Assembly (NCBI RefSeq): GCF_020144925.1
Contig: NZ_NSLC01000007.1
Location: 230,757-294,756, forward strand
From: Afifella sp. IM 167
GTDB lineage: Bacteria; Pseudomonadota; Alphaproteobacteria; Rhizobiales; Afifellaceae
DNA: 64,000 nt
Reading direction: 5' to 3'
Part shown: piece after piece, positions 50,571 to 57,990 of the stretch
Position numbering within the stretch: the stretch's first letter is position 1
How the letters are laid out: the number at the start of each line of letters is the position of its first letter
Notes under the pieces: generated by a model
What the model saw: the letters and a program-made list of their open reading frames with translations, nothing else
What the model was told of the DNA's origin: nothing
Databases searched by the model: none
Position numbers and translations under genes: made by a program

Positions 50571-51860
50571 ATGGATTTCGCCTATTCACCCAAGGTGGAG
50601 GAGCTGCGGGGCCGCCTCGCCTCGTTCCTGGAACGCGAGGTGGCGCCCCTCAACGGCGCATGGCACGAGGAGGCCGCACAACACCGCTACCCGCTCGCCA
50701 TCATCGACCGGCTGAAGGCGAAGGCCTACGAGGAGGGTCTTTGGAACCTCTTCCTGCCGGGGCTCGAGGACGACGAACCGGGCACGCGGCTTTCCAACCT
50801 CGAATACGCGCCGCTCGCCGAAATGATGGGCCGGTATCCCTGGTGCCCGGAGGTCTTCAACTGCTCGGCGCCGGACACCGGCAACATGGAGGTCCTGCAC
50901 CTCTTCGCCACGCCCGAGCAGCGCGAGAGGTGGCTGAAGCCGCTGCTGGAAGGCGAGATCCGCTCGATCGTTTCCATCACCGAGCCGGACACCGCCTCCT
51001 CCGACCCGACCAACGTGCAGACGCGCATCCAGCGCGAGGGCGACGAATACGTCATCAACGGGCGCAAATGGTTCCAGACCGGAGCCATGCACCCGAACAT
51101 GGCGTTCTCCCTCGTCTTCGGCGTCTCCGACGAGAATGCCGACCGGCACCGGCGGCACTCCTTCGTCATCGTGCCGGCCGACACGCCCGGCTTCGAGGTG
51201 GTTCGCGACGTGCCGATCATGCACCACCATTCGCCCGAGGGGCATTGCGAGGTGGTCTTCCGGAACTGCCGCGTGCCGGCGGCGAACCTCGTCGGAGAGG
51301 AAGGCGACGGCTTCAAGATCGCCCAGGCGCGGCTCGGACCGGGGCGCGTGCATCATTGCATGCGCACGATCGGACAGTGCGAGCTGGCGCTGGAGCTGAT
51401 GTGCGACCGCGCCCTTGCCCGCGAGACCTTCGGCAACAAGCTGGCCGACTATTCCAACATCCAGGACTGGATCGCGCTGTCGCGCATCGAGATCGACCAG
51501 GCGCGTCTCCTCGTGCTGCGCACCGCCTGGCTGATGGACGAGGCGGGCAACAAGGCCGCGCGGATCGACGTCTCGGCGATCAAGGTCGTCGCGGCCCGCC
51601 TGCAGACGACGGTGCTCGACCGGGCGATCCAGATCTTCGGCGCGGCCGGCCTGACGCCCGACACGCCGCTTTCCTATCTGTGGACCTGGGGCCGGGCCCT
51701 GCGCTTCATCGACGGGCCCGACGAGGTGCATCTGAGGGGCATCGCCCGGGCCGAACTGAAGAAGGCGAAGGAAGCGGGCTACCGCAACGCCGAGCAGTTC
51801 ACCTACCGGCGGGACCGCGTGCCCGCCGGCAGGCCCGAGGCGGCGCCGAAGAGCGCCTGA
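50571..51860 (+). CDS. acyl-CoA dehydrogenase family protein (ACAD10/11-like)
   Basis: 429-aa acyl-CoA dehydrogenase. FAD-binding segments SIVSITEPDTASSDPTNVQT and the HNIQ-type region YVINGRKWFQTGAMHPNMAF; RLGPGRVHHCMRTIGQCELA; C-terminal RFIDGPDEVHLRGIARAEL, the form seen in ACAD10/11 and related bacterial enzymes. ATG 50571 directly after the kinase gene (GGAGACGAAT). Works with the kinase: phosphorylated 4-hydroxyacyl-CoA loses phosphate to give an enoyl-CoA. This is known for the mammalian and levulinate systems and inferred here. Confidence 0.93.
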   Translation: MDFAYSPKVEELRGRLASFLEREVAPLNGAWHEEAAQHRYPLAIIDRLKAKAYEEGLWNLFLPGLEDDEPGTRLSNLEYAPLAEMMGRYPWCPEVFNCSAPDTGNMEVLHLFATPEQRERWLKPLLEGEIRSIVSITEPDTASSDPTNVQTRIQREGDEYVINGRKWFQTGAMHPNMAFSLVFGVSDENADRHRRHSFVIVPADTPGFEVVRDVPIMHHHSPEGHCEVVFRNCRVPAANLVGEEGDGFKIAQARLGPGRVHHCMRTIGQCELALELMCDRALARETFGNKLADYSNIQDWIALSRIEIDQARLLVLRTAWLMDEAGNKAARIDVSAIKVVAARLQTTVLDRAIQIFGAAGLTPDTPLSYLWTWGRALRFIDGPDEVHLRGIARAELKKAKEAGYRNAEQFTYRRDRVPAGRPEAAPKSA

Positions 51861-51908
51861 GGCTAAAGCGAGGCCTTCTTCGGCCGCCCGTCCGGTCTCT
51901 TCCCACCG

Positions 51909-53111
51909 CTATTCGTGGCGCAGGGCCTCGATGGGGTCGAGACGGGCCGCGCGGCGGGCCGGAAAATAGCCGAAGCCGACGCCCACGGCCGCCGAGAACG
52001 CGAAGGCGAGCGCCACGATCGAGGAATCGAGGACGAAGGGGAGGTCGAGGGCAAACGAAGCGAGGGCGGACAGGCCGAGCCCGAGCGCGACGCCGATGAA
52101 GCCGCCGAGGAGCGAAAGAACCACGGCTTCGACGAGGAACTGCATCAGCACCTGGTTTTCCTGCGCCCCGATGGCGAGGCGGATGCCTATCTCGCGAGTG
52201 CGCTCGGTCACCGAGACGAGCATGATGTTCATGATGCCGATGCCGCCGACGAGCAGGCTCACGGCGGCGACGGCGCCGAGGAGCACCGTCATCAACTGGG
52301 TGGTCGAGGTCATGGTGGAGACCATTTCGGCCATGTCGTTGACGGAGAAATTGTCCTCCTTGTCGCCCGTGATGCGCCGGCGCTCGCGCATCAGATAGGT
52401 CACGTCGCGGCGGACCTTCGCGGTATCGACCCCGTCCGCGGCGGAAAGATAGATCGAGGGCACGTCCGTATTGCCGAGGAAGCGGCGCTGCACGGCGCGG
52501 ATCGGCATCAGCACGATATCGTCCTGGTCCTGGCCGAAATTGGATTCGCCCTTCTCCTCCAGCAGGCCGATCACCTCGCAGGAAACGCTTCCGAGGCGGA
52601 TCTTGCGCCCGAGCGGTTCGGAAGAGCCGAAGAGCTCGGTGCGCAGCGTCTGGCCGATGATGCAGACGGCCTTGCCGGAGCGGACCTCCGTGTCGAGGAA
52701 GGAGCGGCCTTCGACCAGATCCCAGTCGCGCGCGACGAGGAGGTCGCCCGTCGTGCCGTTGACGGTCGTCGTGTGGTTCTGGTTGCCGTAGATCGCCTTC
52801 TCGCTCGAGGTCACGGTCGGCGCCACCGCCCTCAGACCGGAGAGCTGCTCGCGGATCGCATCCACGTCGGACATCGAAAAGCTCGGCGCGTCCTCCTGCT
52901 GCGGGCCCTGCCCCTGCCCGGGCCGCAGGAAGAGGAGGTTGGTGCCGAGCGAGGAGATCTGCTCCTGCACCTTCGCCGTCGTGCCGTTGCCGATGGTGAC
53001 GAGCGCGATCACCGCGCCGACGCCGATGATGACGCCAAGCACGGTGAGGAAGGAGCGCAGCGCATTGCGCATGATCGCCTGGAGCGCCAGCCGGAACGCC
53101 GAGAGAAGCAT
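51909..53111 (-). CDS. MacB/FtsX-family ABC transporter permease
   Basis: 400-aa membrane protein with four helices: one at the N-terminus (residues 21-43, SFLTVLGVIIGVGAVIALVT) and three at the C-terminus (TVLLGAVAAVSLLVGGIGIM; VVLSLLGGFIGVALGLGLSA; IVALAFAFSAAVGVGFGYFP), with a large periplasmic domain between. Ends ARRAARLDPIEALRHE, the family's C-terminal motif. ATG 53111 overlaps the ATPase stop by one base (TGATG). Unlike E. coli MacB, ATPase and permease are separate genes. Mechanotransmission efflux with the adaptor at 53837. Confidence 0.92.
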   Translation of the reverse strand: MLLSAFRLALQAIMRNALRSFLTVLGVIIGVGAVIALVTIGNGTTAKVQEQISSLGTNLLFLRPGQGQGPQQEDAPSFSMSDVDAIREQLSGLRAVAPTVTSSEKAIYGNQNHTTTVNGTTGDLLVARDWDLVEGRSFLDTEVRSGKAVCIIGQTLRTELFGSSEPLGRKIRLGSVSCEVIGLLEEKGESNFGQDQDDIVLMPIRAVQRRFLGNTDVPSIYLSAADGVDTAKVRRDVTYLMRERRRITGDKEDNFSVNDMAEMVSTMTSTTQLMTVLLGAVAAVSLLVGGIGIMNIMLVSVTERTREIGIRLAIGAQENQVLMQFLVEAVVLSLLGGFIGVALGLGLSALASFALDLPFVLDSSIVALAFAFSAAVGVGFGYFPARRAARLDPIEALRHE

Positions 53112-53833
53112 CAGGCTGCCTCGCGGAAGCTGTCGTAGGCGACGTTGCCGTCGACGAAATGGATGGTCCGGGAGGCGTATTCGGCCATGTCCGACTCGTG
53201 CGTTACCATGATGACGGTGATGCCTTCGCGGCGATTGAGGCCGGTCAGGAGCTCCATGATCTCCACGCTCCGCGCCGTGTCGAGATTGCCGGTCGGCTCG
53301 TCGGCGACGAGCAGCTCGGGACGGGTGACGATGGCCCTGGCAATGGCCACGCGCTGTTGCTGGCCGCCCGAGAGCTGGCCCGGATCGTGGTGTTCCCAGC
53401 CCTTCAGGCCGACCAGATCGAGCGCCTCGGCGGCGCGCTCTCGCCGCTCGGCATGCGGCGTGCCGCGATAGATGAGCGGCAGTTCGACGTTCTCCAGCGC
53501 CGAAGTGCGGGCCAGCAGGTTGAACCCCTGGAAGACGAAACCGAGGTAATTGCGTCTGAGGATGGCGCGCTGGTCGCGCGTGAGCGCGCCGACATCGACG
53601 CCGCGGAAATAGTAATGGCCGGCCGTCGGGGTATCGAGGCAGCCGATGATGTTCATGCTCGTCGACTTTCCCGAGCCGCTCGGACCCATGATGGCAACGA
53701 ACTCGCCTTCGTCGATGCGAAGATCGACGCCGGCGAGCGCGTGCACGGCCGCTTCCCCCGTGCCGTAAACGCGCTCCACGGAGCGGAAATCGATGAGCGG
53801 AGGGCGGAAGAGCGGAACCTCGGACATCGTCAC
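53111..53833 (-). CDS. ABC transporter ATPase (MacB/LolD type)
   Basis: 240-aa ATPase. Walker A GPSGSGKSTSMNIIG, LDTPTAGHYYFRGVDV as in LolD/MacB, Q-loop FVFQGFNLLARTSALENVEL, signature LSGGQQQRVAIARAI, Walker B LLVADEPTGNLD, His switch VTHESDMAEYA. Starts 3 bp after the adaptor gene. Powers the FtsX-type permease next to it. Confidence 0.95.
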   Translation of the reverse strand: MTMSEVPLFRPPLIDFRSVERVYGTGEAAVHALAGVDLRIDEGEFVAIMGPSGSGKSTSMNIIGCLDTPTAGHYYFRGVDVGALTRDQRAILRRNYLGFVFQGFNLLARTSALENVELPLIYRGTPHAERRERAAEALDLVGLKGWEHHDPGQLSGGQQQRVAIARAIVTRPELLVADEPTGNLDTARSVEIMELLTGLNRREGITVIMVTHESDMAEYASRTIHFVDGNVAYDSFREAA

Positions 53834-53836
53834 CTC

Positions 53837-55123
53837 CTATTTCGTCGAGGCCGCGTCGGTGATGACGGCGTCGCCTTCCTTGAGCGAGCCGGAAAGCACC
53901 TCGGTCCAGCTCCCGTCGCTCGCGCCGACCTCCACGGCGATCTTTTTCGGCGCGCCGTCCTCCAGAACGTAGATGCTGCGCCCGCCGGTGCCGTCGTCGG
54001 CAACCTTCTCCACCTCGGTGCGTGCCGGGGGGTGGGGAATCAGCTTGTCGAGAAAGCTGCCGCTGCTCTCGTCGGCGGCGCTCACGGCGGGCGGCGCGAA
54101 GCGCAGGGCCGCATTCGGCACGAGAAGCGCGTCTGCCACGTTCTTCACCGTGATGTCGGCGGTCGCCGTCATGCCCGGGCGCAGAAGCAGCTCGGAATTG
54201 TCGAGCTTCAGCACGGCCGTGTAGGTGACGACGTCGTTGACGGTCTCGGAGGCATAGCGGACAACCTCCACCTGCGCCTCGAACCGGCGGTCGCGATAGG
54301 CGTCGACGGTGAAGGTCGCTTTCTGGCCGGCGCTGACGGCGCCGACATCGGCCTCGTCGACGGCGACCTCCAGCTGCATGGAGGCGAGATCCTCGGCGAT
54401 GGTGAAGAGCTCCGGCGCTTCCAGCGAAGCGGCAACCGTCTGGCCCGGATCGATGTCGCGGCTGAGTACGACGCCATTGATCGGCGAGCGGATCGTCGCC
54501 TTCTTCAGGCTCGTCTCCTTGGAGCGGAGCTCGGCCTCGGCGACCTGGACGTTGGCCTTGGCGACGGCAAGGCCCGCGATCGCCCGGCGCCACGTCGCCT
54601 CGGCCGATTCCTGATCCGACTTGGAGGCGAAGTCCTTCTGGCCGAGCTGCTGGGCGCGCTCCCAGGCCTTTTCGGATTCGGAGAGCGTCGCCTGCGCCTC
54701 CTCCACCTGCGCCTTCTTCACGGCGAGGGTGGCGCGGGCGTTCTCGACCGCGGCGTCCAGCGTATCGGTGTCGAGGCTCGCCAGGATCTCGCCGCTCGTC
54801 ACCTCGTCATTGTAGTCGGCGAAGACCTTTTCCACGGTGCCGGAGAGCTCGCTGGAGACCTCGACCTTGTTGGTCGGCTCCACCGTGCCCGTCGCCGTCA
54901 CCGTCTCCGTGATCGCGCCGCGCCGCGCGGCCTCGCTCACGTAGCGGACCTCGTCTGCCGACCCGCCCCCTGCGAAGACATACCAGCAGCCGGCAAGAAC
55001 GACGAGAACGAGAAGGAGGCCGAGGATACGGCCGGCCGAAAAGAAACGCCGGCGGCCTTTCTTTCCGAGGCCAAGCGTCTCGGAGATTTCGGCTTCCGGC
55101 ACGATCTCCTGATGGACGTTCAT
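53837..55123 (-). CDS. MacA/HlyD-family periplasmic adaptor protein
   Basis: 428-aa membrane-fusion protein. Cytoplasmic N-terminus, one membrane helix (ILGLLLVLVVLAGCWYVFAG at about residues 33-52), lipoyl halves around GTVEPTNKVEVSSELSGTV and ATIRSPINGVVLSRDI, an alpha-helical hairpin of heptads between, then beta-barrel. Start ATG 55123 is preferred over an upstream ATG in the same frame because it overlaps the stop of the preceding gene by 4 bp (ATGA). Links the MacB-like ABC pump to an outer-membrane channel (none in the window; TolC elsewhere is likely). Confidence 0.93.
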   Translation of the reverse strand: MNVHQEIVPEAEISETLGLGKKGRRRFFSAGRILGLLLVLVVLAGCWYVFAGGGSADEVRYVSEAARRGAITETVTATGTVEPTNKVEVSSELSGTVEKVFADYNDEVTSGEILASLDTDTLDAAVENARATLAVKKAQVEEAQATLSESEKAWERAQQLGQKDFASKSDQESAEATWRRAIAGLAVAKANVQVAEAELRSKETSLKKATIRSPINGVVLSRDIDPGQTVAASLEAPELFTIAEDLASMQLEVAVDEADVGAVSAGQKATFTVDAYRDRRFEAQVEVVRYASETVNDVVTYTAVLKLDNSELLLRPGMTATADITVKNVADALLVPNAALRFAPPAVSAADESSGSFLDKLIPHPPARTEVEKVADDGTGGRSIYVLEDGAPKKIAVEVGASDGSWTEVLSGSLKEGDAVITDAASTK

Positions 55124-55518
55124 GGTGTCGGAATCCCGATCCGCTCGCCCAGCCATGCGATGGCCGTCGAGGAAGTGGAAAGGCTGGCATGGAGGACGTC
55201 ACGCATGCCGCGCCTGGCATGGGAGATGCCGAGGCTGCGGCCGAGCGCCCCCAGATAGCCGGGCTCGGGTTTCTCGGCCGCATTCTGCGGCGCCGCGGCG
55301 TCCAGGGCGAGATTGAGCGGCGGCCCCATTTCGGACCGCGTCTCGCAAGTCGCAACCAGCGTCGGATAGGCGTCGGTGCGGGAGGCGACCTCGCCGGCGA
55401 TATCGGCCCGGCACTCCGCAACGCTTCGCCACCCCGTATCGAGCGTATCGACGACGAGGCACTGGCTGGCGTCGCAATCGCAGCCAAGCAGCGTCATCAG
55501 CACGATGGCGGTTTTCAT
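55120..55518 (-). CDS. unrecognised 132-aa Cys-containing exported protein in the MacAB-like operon
   Basis: Not recognised. MKTAIVLMTLLGCDCDASQC: hydrophobic start that could be a short signal peptide, followed by cysteines at 13, 15, 20, 36 and 58, consistent with disulfides in the periplasm. LLGC resembles a lipobox but has Leu at -2, so lipidation is doubtful. The middle has GWRSVAECRADIAGEVASRT; the C-terminal half is Ala/Gly-rich and ends with helix STAIAWLGERIGIPTP. 4-bp overlaps with both neighbours (42-aa gene and adaptor) show tight translational coupling, so it is very likely expressed with the pump. Confidence 0.75.
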   Translation of the reverse strand: MKTAIVLMTLLGCDCDASQCLVVDTLDTGWRSVAECRADIAGEVASRTDAYPTLVATCETRSEMGPPLNLALDAAAPQNAAEKPEPGYLGALGRSLGISHARRGMRDVLHASLSTSSTAIAWLGERIGIPTP

Positions 55519-55643
55519 CTGTCGCCTCCATTGCGGCGCTCGCGCGCCATGCGGATCATCGAAGCGAGCCCTTGCGAGGGCATCGCGCTGAGGATCGCGA
55601 TCACCACGGAGAGGGCGAGAAGAAGCTGGAGGGCGCCGGGCAT
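55515..55643 (-). CDS. 42-aa small membrane protein
   Basis: Short gene beginning MPGALQLLLALSVVIAILSA: a single hydrophobic helix at residues 4-20, followed by a basic tail (SMIRMARERRNGGDR), giving an N-out, C-in topology by the positive-inside rule. ATG 55643 has AGGGA 9 bases upstream, and its stop overlaps the next ATG by 4 bp (ATGA). Lies 27 bp downstream of the RcnB-like gene. Small membrane proteins are common regulators of efflux pumps (AcrZ is the model), but no similarity to one is claimed. Confidence 0.65.
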   Translation of the reverse strand: MPGALQLLLALSVVIAILSAMPSQGLASMIRMARERRNGGDR

Positions 55644-55670
55644 CTGGCTGGGTCCCTCAGGTCGGAATTC

Positions 55671-56177
55671 TCATCGGCCCGCCGAGCGGACGATGGCGGA
55701 GACGATCCCGGTGGAGATGGCGACCATCAGGTATTCGTCGCCGTCGCGCACCCAGTGGTAGCCCTTCGGAGGAGCCTTGAGGCCGCGGGCACGGTAATCT
55801 TCAACGGTTCGCGCCTTGCCGCGGTAATGTTCGCCGCGATGCCACCGTGCAGCGTTCCGGTCCTTCCCCCGGTTGTCGGCGGGACGGGATGCGGTGGGCG
55901 ATACCGGCTTCCGGCTCTGCACGGCCCGCTCGCTCGGCCGCGCCTGCTCTGCGGGCTTCTTCTGGCCGGCCCGTTTCTGGTCGGCCCGTTTCTGGTCGGT
56001 CCGTGTCCGCGCGTCGGAGTTCGTCCGCCCGGCGCGGTCCCCGGAGGTCTGGCCGGCTTCCTCCCGCTGCTTCAGCCATTGCGGCGTCGCAGCGTCCGAT
56101 GCCTGCGCGGGCAGCCAGAGGGCCGGCGCAAGCGTCACGGCGGCAGCAAGGGCGAACGTCGCGAGCTTTTTCATCAT
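55671..56177 (-). CDS. RcnB-family periplasmic protein
   Basis: 168-aa exported protein. Signal peptide MMKKLATFALAAAVTLAPAL with cleavage near QAS (residue 26). The middle is a Lys/Arg/Gln-rich low-complexity region with DQKRA repeats. The C-terminal RcnB motif is clear: YRARGLKAPPKGYHWVRDGD then EYLMVAISTGIVSAIV. RcnB modulates Ni/Co homeostasis with the RcnA pump in E. coli; many family members are just envelope proteins of unknown role. Two adjacent ATGs (56177, 56174) follow AAGGATTAC; either could be used. Part of the operon led by the Spy-like gene. Confidence 0.85.
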   Translation of the reverse strand: MMKKLATFALAAAVTLAPALWLPAQASDAATPQWLKQREEAGQTSGDRAGRTNSDARTRTDQKRADQKRAGQKKPAEQARPSERAVQSRKPVSPTASRPADNRGKDRNAARWHRGEHYRGKARTVEDYRARGLKAPPKGYHWVRDGDEYLMVAISTGIVSAIVRSAGR

Positions 56178-56202
56178 GTAATCCTTCGTTCCTTCAAAAG
56201 GG

Positions 56203-56241
56203 GCGCCCAGGGGCGATCGCGGGGACGGCACCCCTGGGCGC
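56203..56241 (-). other. hairpin between Spy-like and RcnB-like genes
   Basis: GCGCCCAGGGG (56203-56213) pairs perfectly with CCCCTGGGCGC (56231-56241), 17-nt loop. On the minus strand it is followed by CCCTTTTG, a weak U-run, 25 bases before the RcnB-like ATG. Could be a leaky intrinsic terminator or attenuator that lowers expression of the RcnB/MacAB part relative to the Spy-like gene. Confidence 0.6.
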
Positions 56242-56290
56242 TTGCAGCCAGTGCGGCTGCTTTCCGCGGCCAACGAGGCCAGGGAAACGG

Positions 56291-57055
56291 TCAGTCGCCG
56301 TCGTGCGGCGGGCGAATATCACCACGCTCCACCCTCTCGCCCTCAAGGTCTGGCGGGGCCGGATGGTCGAAGCGCTCGGCGGGAAATCCGCCGGAGGGTG
56401 GGAAAGGCGGTGCGAAGGCGGCGAGCCGCTCAAGCTGTTCGTCGGAGAGTTCCTGCCGCAGTTTCCGGCTCGCCTCCTTGAGGGAGCGCGCCGAGACGGA
56501 TCTCTCGATCGCCGCATCGGCAATGCCCTCCCCGAAGACCGACGGAGAGCCGTCTTGCGGATGCTTGCCGGGTCTCGGATGAAGCTTGGCGTCCAGCTGC
56601 CGGGGCGAAGCTGCGAGTAAATCGAGGAGAGCGTCGGTATAGCCGCGCCAGACATCGAGCTGGTCGGCCCGGATGCCGACATAGGTTTCCGCCGTGGCGA
56701 GCCTCTCGGCGATCATCATGCGCGGATCGGGCGGCGGACCGAAGGGGGGCGCAAAGCCCGGTCCGGGCTCCATGGAAGGGTCAGGCCCCTGCGTCTCGGC
56801 CATATCCATGCCGTCCCAGGCAGCGTCTTCGTCCGGCGCAACACCGGGGCGAAGGCGCGGGCCCGGATCGTCGTCGGACGCATATTGCGCGGTGAGCCAG
56901 GCGAGCTTCCCGGCTTGCGCCGGGGTACGGAGGGCCGCGACCGCGCTTGCGACGCTCGGCGCGTCCGCACGGGGCTGCGCGGCCGCCGCGGGCAGGACGA
57001 AGGCTGCCGCCGCCACTGCCGACACCATCCCCGCTCCAACCAACAAGCGCTTCAT
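56291..57055 (-). CDS. periplasmic Spy/LTXXQ-like protein
   Basis: 254-aa exported protein. Signal peptide MKRLLVGAGMVSAVAAAAFV with cleavage near AAA/Q (residue 26). After a Pro/Gly/Asp-rich acidic region, residues about 133-215 form the helical Spy/LTXXQ-like unit: MIAERLATAETYVGIRADQL, then VWRGYTDALLDLL, and a second LRQELSDEQLERLAAF. Such proteins are envelope-stress or metal-responsive chaperones in Spy/CpxP/CnrX groups. ATG 57055 has AAAGGAAGGTCCG. Divergent from the two-component pair at 57265 and first gene of the pump operon, so it may be an accessory sensor, as CpxP is for CpxA. Confidence 0.78.
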   Translation of the reverse strand: MKRLLVGAGMVSAVAAAAFVLPAAAAQPRADAPSVASAVAALRTPAQAGKLAWLTAQYASDDDPGPRLRPGVAPDEDAAWDGMDMAETQGPDPSMEPGPGFAPPFGPPPDPRMMIAERLATAETYVGIRADQLDVWRGYTDALLDLLAASPRQLDAKLHPRPGKHPQDGSPSVFGEGIADAAIERSVSARSLKEASRKLRQELSDEQLERLAAFAPPFPPSGGFPAERFDHPAPPDLEGERVERGDIRPPHDGD

Positions 57056-57157
57056 CGGACCTTCCTTTCGTCCCGCTTTCGTTGGGATGGAAGGTAGGGA
57101 CGGCTCGTGACCCGATTTCGGTCGCGAGGTTGCCAAGCGTTGCCGGAAGGCATGGAT

Positions 57158-57204
57158 TTGTAACGGAAGGTTTCCTCAGGCCGGGTAGAAATGCTCGGTT
57201 ACAA
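57158..57204. promoter_or_regulatory. inverted repeat in the divergent two-component/envelope promoter region
   Basis: TTGTAAC (57158-57164) and GTTACAA (57198-57204) are exact inverted copies 33 bp apart, in the 209-bp region between the Spy-like and response-regulator starts. OmpR-family regulators often bind paired half-sites; that these are such sites is inference. Confidence 0.45.
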
Positions 57205-57264
57205 GTTTTCGTCCTCCACTTCGGCGCACGGATGTATAGGCCGGGGCGAAAGCGAAGGGAGACG

Positions 57265-57990
57265 ATGAGCGACAGCCCGCATATATTGGTGGTCGACGAC
57301 GAGCCGGAGATCCGCACGCTGCTCGCGCGCTATCTTTCCGGACAGGGCTTTCGCGTGTCCGTGGCCGGCAACGGGCGCGAATGCGAGGAGCGTATCGCCA
57401 CCTCCAATCCCGACCTCCTCGTGCTCGACGTGATGCTGCCGGACGGGTCGGGCCTCGATATCTGCCGCCGTCTGCGCGACGAACGCCCCCGCCTGCCGAT
57501 CATCCTCCTGACGGCGCTGAAGGAAGACGTCGACCGGATCATCGGGCTGGAGATCGGCGCCGACGACTATCTCGGAAAGCCGTTCAATCCGCGCGAGCTG
57601 ACCGCCCGCATCAAGGCGGTCCTGCGGCGCGCCGGACATGAGGAGCCGGTCGAACCGGAGACGGAACGCTACGAATTCGCCGGCATCACCGTGGAGCCGA
57701 AGCTGCGGCGCGTCACCGATGCGGAAGGCGAGGAGATCATCCTGACGGGGGCGGAGTTCGACCTTCTGGCGGTCTTTCTGGAACGTCCGGGACGTCTCCT
57801 GTCGCGTGACCAGCTTCTGGACCTGACCACGGGGCGTGAATGGGACCCTGCCGACCGGTCCGTGGACGTCCTGATGAGCCGCATCCGCCGCAAGCTCGGT
57901 GAACGGGCGGAGGGAACGCTCTTCCGCACCGTGCGCAACGGCGGCTACCAGATCACCGTGCCGGTCACGGCCGTGCCCACCACGTCATGA
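57265..57990 (+). CDS. OmpR-family response regulator
   Basis: 241-aa regulator. Receiver domain residues 6-120 with acidic pair DD11-12, phosphoacceptor Asp55 in LLVLDVMLPDGSG, switch LLTAL and Lys in YLGKPFNPREL; C-terminal winged helix about 135-235 with RSVDVLMSRIRRKLGE and FRTVRNGGYQI. ATG 57265 has AGGGAGACG; the frame is open upstream through the promoter and is not used. Stop overlaps the kinase start by 4 bp. Divergent from the Spy/RcnB/MacAB-like operon, its probable target. Confidence 0.95.
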   Translation: MSDSPHILVVDDEPEIRTLLARYLSGQGFRVSVAGNGRECEERIATSNPDLLVLDVMLPDGSGLDICRRLRDERPRLPIILLTALKEDVDRIIGLEIGADDYLGKPFNPRELTARIKAVLRRAGHEEPVEPETERYEFAGITVEPKLRRVTDAEGEEIILTGAEFDLLAVFLERPGRLLSRDQLLDLTTGREWDPADRSVDVLMSRIRRKLGERAEGTLFRTVRNGGYQITVPVTAVPTTS

